From Linum tenue (Eukaryota; Streptophyta; Magnoliopsida; Malpighiales; Linaceae), in NCBI GenBank assembly GCA_946122785.1, contig CAMGYJ010000010.1, positions 52,266,162-52,330,161 of the forward strand: a DNA stretch of 64,000 nt, given 5' to 3'. Position 1 is the first letter of the stretch. Every line of letters starts with the position of its first letter. The notes beneath the pieces were generated by a model. The model saw only the letters and a list, made by a program, of their open reading frames with translations. It made no database searches and was not told where the DNA came from. Made by a program: the position numbers and the translations under genes. Shown here piece after piece: positions 54,048 to 64,000 of this stretch.

Positions 54048-57000
54048 ATGAATAAGTCCATTTAGCATCGATTTGCGCAGATTTATTCCGGGTCAATTTT
54101 GGGCAGATTCTAAAGGGGTACCATCACAGATTTCAGGCGATTTCTCCAAAATGCCATTTTCTTTCGATTCTTGAGGCTACAGATCACGGAATCAGGCCGC
54201 AACTATTCTCCACCGATAATGAAGTCTATTGATCCTACTTCTCCACGGATGATAAGTCCATTAAGCACCGATTTGGGCCAATTTATTTTCGGATGGCATT
54301 TTCGTAATATATGAGCCGAACGAAAGGCCATTTTCTTTAGATTTTGATAGCTAAAGGTCGCGAATTCGGCCTGAAGCTATTTTTCAACCATGATTAAATA
54401 CATTAAGCACCTATTTAGGCGGATTTATTCCTGGTCAATTTTTGGCAGATTCCGAAGGGGCACCATCAATGATTTCGGGCGATTTTTTCGTAATGCCATT
54501 TTCATTGGATGCTAGAGGATACAGATCACGGAATCAGGCCGAAGCTATTCTCCACGACAATGAAGTCTATTGATCCTATTCTCCACGGATGATAAGTCCA
54601 TTAAGCACCGATTAGGAAAAATTTATTTTCGAATGGCATTTTCGTAATTTATGGGGCGATGAAAGACCATTTTCTTTCGATTTTGAAAGCTACAGGTCAC
54701 GGATTCGACCTGAAGCTATTCTTCAACGATGCTTAAGTTTCGATTTTGGCGAATTTATTCTGGGTCAATTTTAGGCAGATTCCAAAGGGGTACCATCACA
54801 TATTTCGGGCGATTTTTCCGAAATGCCATTTTCTTTCGATTCTTGAGGCTACAGATCACGGAATCAGGCCGAGGCTATTCTCCATCGATAATGAAGTCTA
54901 TTGATCCTATTCTCCACGGATAACAAGTCCATTAAGCATGATTTGGGCCAATTTATTTTCGGATGGCATTTTCGTAATTTATGGGGCGAACGAAAGGCCA
55001 TTTTCTTTGGATTTTGAAGGCTACATGTCACGGATTCTGCCTGTGGCTATTTTTCAACAATGTTTAAGTCCATTAAGCACCGATTTGGGCGGATTTATTC
55101 CGGGTCAATTTTTGGCAGATTCCAAAGGGGTACCCATCACAGATTTCGGGCGATTTTTCCAAAATGCCATTTTCTTTCGATTCTTGAGGCTACAGATCAC
55201 GGAATCAGGCCGCAGCTATTCTCCACCGATAATGAAGTCTATTGATCCTATTCTCCACGGATGATAAGTCCATTAAGCATAGATTTGGGCCAATTTATTT
55301 TCGAATGGCATTTTCGTAATATATGGGACGAACGAAAGGCCATTTTCTTTAGATTTTGATAGCTACAGGTCGCGGATTCGGCCTGAAGCTATTTTTCAAC
55401 AATGATTAAGTCCATTAAGCACCTATTTAGGCGGATTTATTCCTGGTCAATTTTTGGCAGATTCCGAAGGGGCACCATCAATGATTTCGGGCGATTTTTT
55501 CGTAATGCCATTTTCATTGGATTCTTGAGGATACAGATCACGGAATCAGGCCGAAGCTATTCTCCACGACAATGAAGTCTATTGATCCTATTCTCCACGG
55601 ATGATAAGTCCATTAAGCACCGATTAGGGCCAATTTATTTTCGAATGGCATTTTCGTAATTTATGGGGCGACGAAAGGCCATTTTCTTTTGATTTTGAAA
55701 GCTACTGGTCACGGATTCGACCTGAGGCTATTATTCAACGATGCTTAAGTTCATTAAGCACCGATTCGGGCGAATTTATTCCGGGTCAATTTTTGTCAGA
55801 TTCCAAAGGGGTACCATCACATATTTCGGGCGATTTTTCCGAAATGCAATTTTCTTTCATTCTTGAGGCTACAGATCACGGAATCAGGCAGAAGCTATTC
55901 TCAATCGATAATGAAGTCTATTGATCCTATTCTCCACGGATAACAAGTCCATTAAGCACCGATTTGGGCTTATTTATTTTCGGATGGCATTTTCGTAATT
56001 TATGGGGCGAACGAAAGGCCATTTTCTTTGGATTTTGAAGGCGACATGTCACGGATTCGGCCTGAGGCTATTTTTCAACAATGATTAACACCATTAAGCA
56101 CCGATTTGGGCGGATTTATTCCGGGTCAATTTTTGGCAGATTCCAAAGGGGTACATCACAGATTTTGGGCGATTTTTCCGAAATGCAATTTTCATTCGAT
56201 TCTTGAGGCTACAGATCACGGAATCAGGCCGAGGCTATTCTCCACCTACAACGAAGTCTATTGATCCTATTCTCCACGGATGATAAGTCCATTAAGCACC
56301 GATTTGGGCCAATTTATTTTCGAATGGCATTTTCGTAATTTGTGGGGCGATGAAAGGCCATTTTCTTTGGATTTTGAAAGCTACAGGTCACGGATTCGAC
56401 CTGAAGCTATTCTTCAACGATGCTTAAGTTCATTAAGCACCGATTTGGGCGAATTTATTCTGGGTCAATTTTTGGCAGATTCCAAAGGGGTACCATCACA
56501 TATTTCGGGCGATTTTTCCGAAATGCCATTTTCTTTCGATTCTTGAGGCTACAGATCACGGAATCAGGCCGAGGCTATTCTACATCGATAATGAAGTCTA
56601 TTGATCCTATTCTCCACGGATAACAAGTCCATTAAGCACCGATTTGGGCCAATTTATTTTCGGATGGCATTTTCGTAATTTATGGGGCGAACGAAAGGCC
56701 ATTTTCTTTGGATTTTGAAGGCTACATGTCACGGATTCAGCCTGAGGCTATTTTTCAACAATGATTAAGTCCATTAAGCACCGATTTGGGCGGATTTATT
56801 CCGGGTCAATTTTTGGCAGATTCCAAAGGGGGTACCATCACAGATTTCAAGTGATTTTTCGAAATGCCATTTCATTGGACTCTAGATGCTATAGATCACG
56901 GAATCAGGTCGAGTCTATTCTCCATCGATAATGAAGTCTATTGATACTATTCTCCACCGATGGTAAGTCCATTAAGCAATGATTTAGGCTAATTTATTTT

Positions 57001-58561
57001 CGGATGGCATTTTCGTAATTTATGGGGCGACGAAAGGTCAGTTTCTTTGGATTTTAAAGGCTACAGGTCATGGATTCGGCCTGAGGCTATTTTTCAACAA
57101 TGATTAAGTCCATTTAGCATCGATTTGGGCGGATTTATTCTCGGTCAATTTTTGGCAGATTCCAAAGGGGTACCATCACAGATTTCGGAGGATTTTTCCA
57201 AAATGCATTTTCTTTCGATTCTTCAGGCTACAGATCAAGGAATCAGGCCACAGCTATTATCCACCGATAATGAAGTCTATTGATCCTATTCTCCACGGAT
57301 GATAAGTCCATTAAGCATTGATTTGGGTCAATTTATTTTCGGATGGCATTTTTGTAATTTATGGGCCGAACGAAAGGCCATTTTCTTTGGATTTTGAAAG
57401 CTACAAGTCGCGGATTTTGCCTGAAGCTATTTTTCAACAATGATTAAGTCCATTAAGCACCTGTTTGGGCCGATTTATTCCTCGTCAATTTTTGGCAAAT
57501 TCTAAAGGGGTACCATCACTGATTTCGGGCGATTTTTTCCGAAATGCCATTTTCGTTGGATTCTTGAGTATACAGATCACGAAATCAGGCCGAGGCTATT
57601 CTCCACCTACAACGAATTCTATTGATCATATTCTCCACGGATGATAAGTCCATTAAGCACCAATTTGGGCCAATTTATTTTCGAATGGCATTTTCGTAAT
57701 TTATGGGGCGATGAAAGGCCATTTTCTTTGGATTTTGAAAGCTACAGGTCACGGATTCGACCTGAAGCTATTCTTCAACGATGCTTAAGTTCATTATGCA
57801 CCGATTTGAGCGAATTTATTCCTGTTCAATTTTTAGCAGATTCCAAAGGGGTACGTCACATATTTCGGGCGATTTTTCCGAAATGCCATTTTCTTTCGAT
57901 TCTTGAGGCTACAGATCACGGAATCAGGCCGAGGATATTCTCCATCGATAATGAAGTCTATTGATCCTATTCTCCACGGATAACAAGTCCATTAAGCACC
58001 GATTTGGGTTAATTTATTTTCGGATGGCATTTTCGTAATTTATGGGACGAACGAAAGGCCATTTTCTTTGGATTTTTAAGGCGACATGTCACGGATCGGC
58101 CTGAGGCTATTTTTCAACAATGATTAGGTCAATTAAGCACCGATTTGGGAAGGCTTATTCCGGGTCAATTTTTGGTAGATTCCAAAGGGGTACCATCACA
58201 GATTTCGGGCGATTTTTCCGAAATGCCATTTTCTTTCGATTCTTGAGGCTACAGATCACGGAATCAGGCCGAGGATATTCTCCAACGATAATGAAGTCTA
58301 TTGATCCTATTCTCCACGGATAATAAGTCCATTAAGCACCGATTTGGGCCAATTTATTTTCGGATGGCATTTTCGTAATTTATGGGGCGAACGAAATGCC
58401 ATTTTCTTGTGATTTTGAAGGCTACATGTCACGGATTCGGCCTGAGGCTATTTTTCAACAATGATTAAGCCCATTAGCACCGATTTGAGCAGATTTATTC
58501 TGGGTCAAATTTTGGCAGATTCCAAAGGGGGTACCATCATATATTTCGAGCGATTTTCCGA

Positions 58562-58585
58562 AATGCCATTTCATTCTATTGATCA
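58562..58585. other. deletion scar, A half (~61 bp)
   Basis: The A variant 'tttcattggactctag...gaagtctattgatc' is shortened to 'tttcattctattgatc'. The end of A and the start of the C tag are lost. Anchor spacing from 58461 to 58739 is 278 bp. Little or no homology is visible at the joint. Confidence 0.8.
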
Positions 58586-59911
58586 TATTCTCCACGGATG
58601 ATAAGTTCATTAAGCACCGATTTGGGTCAATTTATTTTCGAATGGCATTTTCGTAATATATGGGCCGAACGAAAGGCCATTTTCTTTAGATTTTGAAAGC
58701 TACAGGTTGCGGATTCGGCCTGAAGCCATTTTTCAACAATGATTAAGTCCATTAAGCACCTATTTGGGCGGATTTATTCCTGGTCAATTTTTGGCAGATT
58801 CCAAAGGGTACCATCACTGATTTCGGGCGATTTTTCCGTAATGCCATTTTCATTGGATTCTTGACGATACAGATCACGGAATCAGGCCGAGGCTATTCTC
58901 CACCGACAATGAAGTCTATTGATCCTATTATCCACGGATGATAAGTCCATTAAGCACCGATTTGTGCCAATTTATTTCCGAATGGCATTTTCGTAATTTA
59001 TGGGGCGACGAAAGGCCATTTTCTTTGGATTTTGAAATCTACTGGTCACGGATTCGACCTGAGGCTATTCTTCAAGATGCTTAAGTTCATTAAGCACCGA
59101 TTTGGGCGAATTTATTCCGGGTCAATTTTTGGCAGATTCCAAAGGGGTACCATCACAGATATCGGGCGATTTTTCCGAAATGCCATTTTCTTTCGATTCT
59201 TGAGGCTACAGATCACGTAATCAGGCCGAGGATATTCTCCATCGATAATGAAGTCTATTGATCCTATTCTCCACGGATAACAAGTCCATTAAGCACCGAT
59301 TTGGGGCCAATTTATTTTTGGATGGCATTTTCGTAATTTATGGGGCGAACGAAATGCCATTTTCTTTGGATTTTGAAGGCTACATGTCACGGATTTTCCC
59401 TGAGGCTACTTTTCAACAATGATTAAGCCCATTAAGCACCGATTTGGGCGGATTTATTCTGGTCAATTTTTGGCAGATTCCAAAGGGGGTACCATCACAG
59501 ATTTCGAGCGATTTTCCGAAATGCCATTTCATTGGACTCTAGAGGCTACAGATCACGAAATCTGGCCGAGGCTATTTTCCATCGATTATGAAGTCTATTG
59601 ATCCTATTCTCCACCGATGATATGTCCATTAAGCAATGATTTAGGCCAATTTATTTTCGGATGGCATTTTCGTAATTTATGGGGCGACGAAAGGTCATTT
59701 TCTTTGGATTTTGAAGGTTACAGGTCACGGATTCGGCCTGAGGCTATTTTTCAACAATGATTAAGTCTATTTAGTATCGATTTGGGCTGATTTATTCCGG
59801 TTCAATTTTTGGCAGATTCTAAAGGGGTACCATCACAGATTTCAGGCGATTTTTCGAAAATGCCATTTTCTTTCGATTCTTGAGGCTACAGATCAGGGAA
59901 TCAGGCCGCAG

Positions 59912-59922
59912 CTATTCTCCAC
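59912..59922. other. deletion scar at 11-bp direct repeat (32 bp)
   Basis: Normal units contain CTATTCTCCAC twice, 32 bp apart, on either side of 'cgataatgaagtctattgat'. Here only one copy remains, joining 'gcagctattctccac' straight to 'ggatgataag'. Spacing between anchors 59757 and 60066 is 309 bp. This is a textbook slippage or single-strand-annealing product. Confidence 0.9.
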
Positions 59923-60914
59923 GGATGATAAGTCCATTAAGCACCGATTTGGGCCAATTTATTTCCGAATGGCATTTTCGTAATATATGGGCCGAACGAA
60001 AGGCCATTTTCTTTAGATTTTGAAAGCTACAGGTCGCGGATTCGGCCTGAAGCTATTTTTCAACAATGATTAAGTCCATTAAGCACCTATTTGGGCGGAT
60101 TTATTCCAGGCCAATTTTTGGCAGATTCCAAAGGGGTACCATCACATATTTCGGGCGATTTTTCCGAAATGCCATTTTCTTTCGATTCTTGAGGCTACAG
60201 ATCACGGAATTAGGCCGATGCTATTCTCAATCGATAATGAAGTCTATTGATCCTATTCTCCACGGATAACAAGTCTATTAAGCACCGATTTGAGCTAATT
60301 TATTTTCGGATGGCATTTTCGTAATTTATGGGGCGAACGAAAGGCCATTTTCTTTGGATTTTGAAGGCTACATGTCACGGATTCGGCTTGAGGCTATTTT
60401 TCAACAATGATTAAGTCCATTAAGCAGCGATTTGGGCGGATTTATTACAGGTCAATTTTTGGCAGATTCCAAAGGGGTACCATCACAGATTTCGGACGAT
60501 TTTTCCAAAATGCCATTTTCTTTTGATTCTTGAGGCTACAGATCACGGAATCAGGGTGCAACTATTATCCACCGAAAATGAAGTCTATTGATCCTATTCT
60601 CCATTGATGATAAGTTAATTAAGCACCAATTTGGGTCAATTTATTTTCGGATGGCATTTTCATAATTTATGGGCCGAACGAAAGGCCATTTTCTTTGGAT
60701 TTTGAAAGCTACAGGTCGCGGATTCGGCCTGAAACTATTTTTCAACAATGATTAAGTCCATTAAGCACCTATTTGGGTGGATTTATTCCTTGTCAATTTT
60801 TGGCAGATTCCATAGAGGTACCATCACTAATTTCGGGCGATTTTTCCGAAATGCCATTTTCGTTGAATTCTTGATGATACAGATCACGAAATCAGGTCGA
60901 GGCTATTCTCTACC

Positions 60915-61640
60915 TACAACGAAGTCTATTGATCCTATTCTCCACGTTTGATAATTCCATTAAGCACCGATTTTAGCAAATTTATTTCCGAATGGGATTT
61001 TCGTAATTTATGGGGCGATGAATGGCCATTTTCTTTGGATTTTGAAAGCTACAGGTCACGGATTCGACCTGAAGCTATTATTCAACGATGCTTAAGTTCA
61101 TTAAGCACCGATTTGGCGAATTTATTCCGGGTCAATTGTTAGCAGATTCCAAAGGGGTACCATCACATATTTCGGGCGATTTTTCGGAAATGCCATTTTC
61201 AATGGATTCTGGCGGATACAGATCACGGAATCAGGCCGAGGCTAGTCTCCCCCGACAATGAACTCTATTGATCCTATTCTCCACGGATGATAAGTCCATT
61301 AAGCAACGATTTAGGCAAATTTTTTTCGGATGGAATTTTTCGTAATTTATGGGGCGACAAAATGGCATTTTCTTTGGATTTTGAAGGCTACAGGTCACGG
61401 AATCGGCCTGAGGCTATTTTTCAACAATGATGAAGTCCGTGAAGCATCGATTTGGTAAATTTTTGGCAGATTCCAAAGGGGTACCATCACAGATTTCGGG
61501 CGATTTTTCCGAAATGCCATTTTCAATGGATTCTAGCGGATACAGATCACGGAATCAGGCCGAGTCTAGTCGCCACCGACAATGAACTCTATTGATCCTA
61601 TTCTCCACGGATGATAAGTCCATTAAGCAAGGATTTAGGT
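60915..61640 (+). repeat. two-unit block, copy 1 (repeated at 63281)
   Basis: Shares with 63281-64000 the readings 'ccacgtttgataattcc', 'gattttagcaaattta', 'tttccgaatgggatttt', 'gatttggcgaattta', 'gtcaattgttagcag', 'agtctcccccgac' and 'gcgacaaaatggc'. Offset ~2366 bp (seven units). This copy has lost 16 bp near 61455 ('gatttggtaaatttttgg'). Confidence 0.8.
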
Positions 61641-62000
61641 CAATTTATTTTCGAATGGCATTTTCGTAATTTATGGGGCGACTAAGGGGCATTTTATTTG
61701 GATTTTGAAGGCTACAGGTCACGGAATCGGCCTGAGGCTATTTTTAAACAATGACGAAGTCTGTTAAGCATCCATTTGGGCGGATTTATTCCGGGTCAAT
61801 TTTTGGTTGATTCCAAAGGGGTACCATCACAGATTTCGGGCAGTTTTTCCAAAATGCCATTTTCTTTTGATTCTTGCGGCTATAGATCACGGAATCAGGC
61901 CGCAACTATTATCCACCGAAAATGAAGTCTATTGATCCTATTCTCCATTGATGATAAGTTCATTAAGCACCAATTTGGGTAAATTTATTTTCGGATGGCA
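61621..62000 (+). repeat. block repeated three units later (62643-63022)
   Basis: Shares 'taggtcaatttattttcg', 'cgactaaggggcatttta', 'atgaagtc.gttaagcatcc', 'gattcttgcggct' and 'ctccattgatgataagttc' with 62643-63022 at an offset of 1022 bp. With the seven-unit duplication around it, this gives a nested set of recent rearrangements at the right edge. Confidence 0.75.
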
Positions 62001-63280
62001 TTTTCATAATTGATGGGCCGAACGAAAGGCCATTTTCTTTGGATTTTGAAAGCTACAGGTCGCGGATTCGGCCTGAAACTATTTTTCAACAATGATTAAG
62101 TCCATTAAGGACCTATTTGGGCGGATTTATTCCTGGTCAATTTTTGGCAGATTCCATAGGGGTACTATCACTAATTTCGGGCGATTTTTCCGAAATGCCA
62201 TTTTCGTTGAATTTTTGATGATACAGATCACGGAATCAGGTCGAGGCTATTCTCTACCTACAACGAAGTCTATTGATCCTATTCACCACGGATGATAAGT
62301 CCATTAAGCAACGATTTAGGCAAATTTATTTTCGGATGGCATTTTTCGTAATTTATGGGGCGACGAAAGGGCATTTTCTTTGGATTTTGAAGGCTACAGG
62401 TCACGGAATCGGCCTGAGGCTATTTTTCAACAATGATGAAGTCCGTGAGGCATCGATTTGGGCTGATTTATTCCCGGTCAATTTTTGGCAGATTCCAAAG
62501 GGGTACCATCACAGATTTCGGGCGATTTTTCCGAAATGCCATTTTCAATGGATTCTGGCGGATACAGATCACGGAATCAGGCCGAGGCTAGTCTCCACCG
62601 ACAATGAACTCTATTGATCCTATTCTCCACGGATGATAAGTCCATTAAGCAACGATTTAGGTCAATTTATTTTCGAATGGCATTTTCGTAATTTATGGGG
62701 CGACTAAGGGGCATTTTATTTGGATTTTGAAGGCTACAGGTCACGGAATCGACCTGAGGCTATTTTTCAACAATGATGAAGTCCGTTAAGCATCCATTTG
62801 GGCGGATTTATTCCGGGTCAATTTTTGGTAGATTCCAAAGGGGTACCATCACAGATTTCGGGCAAATTTTCCAAAATGCCATTTTCTTTTGATTCTTGCG
62901 GCTACAGATCACGGAATCAGGCCGCAGCTATTATCCACCGAAAATGAAGTCTATTGATCCTATTCTCCATTGATGATAAGTTCATTAAGCACCAATTTGG
63001 GTCAACTTATTTTCGGATGGCATTTTTGTAATTTATGGGCCGAACGAAAGGCCATTTTCTTTGGATTTTGAAAGCTACAGGTCGCGGATTTTTCCTGAAG
63101 CTATTTTTCAACAATGATTAAGTCCATTAAGCACCTATTTGGGCCGATTTATTCCTGGTCAATTTTTGGCAGATTCTAAAGGGGTACCATCACTGATTTC
63201 GGGCGATTTTTCCGAAATGCCATTTTCGTTGGATTCTTGAGTATACAGATCACGAAATCAGGCCGAGGCTATTCTCCTCC

Positions 63281-64000
63281 TACAACGAAGTCTATTGATC
63301 CTATTCTCCACGTTTGATAATTCCATTAAGCACCGATTTTAGCAAATTTATTTCCGAATGGGATTTTCGTAATTTATGGGGCGATGAAAGGCCATTTTCT
63401 TTGGATTTTGAAAGCTACAGGTCACGGATTCGACCTGAAGCTATTCTTCAACGATGCTTAAGTTCATTAAGCACCGATTTGGCGAATTTATTCCGGGTCA
63501 ATTGTTAGCAGATTCCAAAGGGGTACCATCACATATTTCGGGCGATTTTTCCGAAATGCCATTTTCAATGGATTCTGGCGGATACAGATCACGGAATCAG
63601 GCCGAGGCTAGTCTCCCCCGACAATGAACTCTATTGATCCTATTCTCCACGGATGATAAGTCCATTAAGCAACGATTTAGGCAATTTATTTTCGGATGGC
63701 ATTTTTCGTAATTTATGGGGCGACAAAATGGCATTTTCTTTGGATTTTGAAGGCTACAGGTCACGGAATCGGCCTGAGGCTATTTTTCAACAATGATGAA
63801 GTCCGTGAAGCATCGATTTGGGCTGATTTATTCCCGGTCAATTTTTGGCAGATTCCAAAGGGGTACCATCACAGATTTCGGGCGATTTTTCCGAAATGCC
63901 ATTTTCAATGGATTCTGGCGGATACAGATCACGGAATCAGGCCGAGGCTAGTCTCCACCGACAATGAACTCTATTGATCCTATTCTCCACGGATGATAAG
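63281..64000 (+). repeat. two-unit block, copy 2, cut by window end
   Basis: Second copy of the 60915-61640 block, keeping the 16 bp that copy 1 has lost. The match continues to the last bases of the window, so its true right end is not seen. Confidence 0.8.

Larger units (their letters stand above)
39771..64000 (+). repeat. ~340-bp satellite array, segment 3
   Basis: Same orientation and register after the LTR, continuing off the right edge. Here the order of variants is most regular: A halves with 'atgcttaagttcattaag' followed by B1, then 'caatggattctgg'-type or 'catttcattggactctag'-type A with B2, then 'gcagctattctcc' A with B3, then 'cattggattcttgaggat' A with B4, which leads back to the first. 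A subset of the last A carries 'ctacaacgaag' (about 40950, 44697, 49113, 50473, 52515, 56246, 57608, 60916, 62259, 63282), absent left of ~37.6 kb. No genes are visible. Confidence 0.97.

Noticed and set aside
37611..63240. 'TTTCGTTGGATTC' in some A halves (about 37611, 44640, 57553, 63225) as a CENP-B box.
   Set aside because: The first ten bases resemble the mammalian box, but the required CGGG core is absent (CTTG here). The variant is rare and plants lack an established CENP-B/box system.

Overview
This window is almost entirely one plant satellite DNA. About 62.5 of the 64 kb is a head-to-tail array, all in one orientation, of a roughly 340-bp monomer (about 184 copies by anchor spacing). 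I find no intact protein-coding gene, tRNA, rRNA or CRISPR. The short open frames that recur every 340 or 680 bp are the satellite read in frame, not genes. The host is a land plant, most likely an angiosperm: one insertion is a fragment of plastid atpB, and another is a typical plant-type solo LTR. I do not recognise the species or a named satellite family. Centromeric, pericentromeric or other heterochromatic knob location is plausible but cannot be decided from sequence alone.

Monomer design. Each 340-bp unit is built from two diverged relatives of a ~170-bp ancestor: a longer half (A, ~167 bp), a 31-bp truncated tag (C), and a shorter half (B, ~142 bp). A and B both open with a 'aagtccattaagcaccgat'-like block and both close with a 'gccattttcttt...ggctac...cac' block. 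A KpnI-type GGTACC and a dyad (ATTTCGG / CCGAAAT) recur in most A halves.

Layout. 1-13651: satellite, starting with a short run of nearly identical units and then mixed variants, with a 4-unit block partly repeated at 5052-7382. 13652-13920: a ~270-bp insertion whose left half is a plastid atpB fragment (P-loop region). 13921-38530: satellite, containing several duplicated multi-unit blocks, one half-length unit (26791-26960) and a very young 1022-bp (3-unit) tandem duplication at 29828-31834. 38531-39770: a 1240-bp solo LTR with TG...CA ends and a perfect 5-bp target duplication (ATTAA). 39771-64000: satellite again, where a four-unit higher-order cycle (~1.36 kb) is clearest.

How it fits together. 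Distinct A and B variants follow each other in a preferred order (a loose tetrameric higher-order repeat) with many 3-, 5- and 7-unit departures, deletions at short direct repeats, and shared rare tracts tens of kilobases apart. This is the pattern expected from repeated unequal exchange and gene conversion. The two insertions are each single copy and keep the array register, so neither was carried along in amplification seen here. All alignments were made by eye; identities and block ends are approximate unless exact bases are stated.
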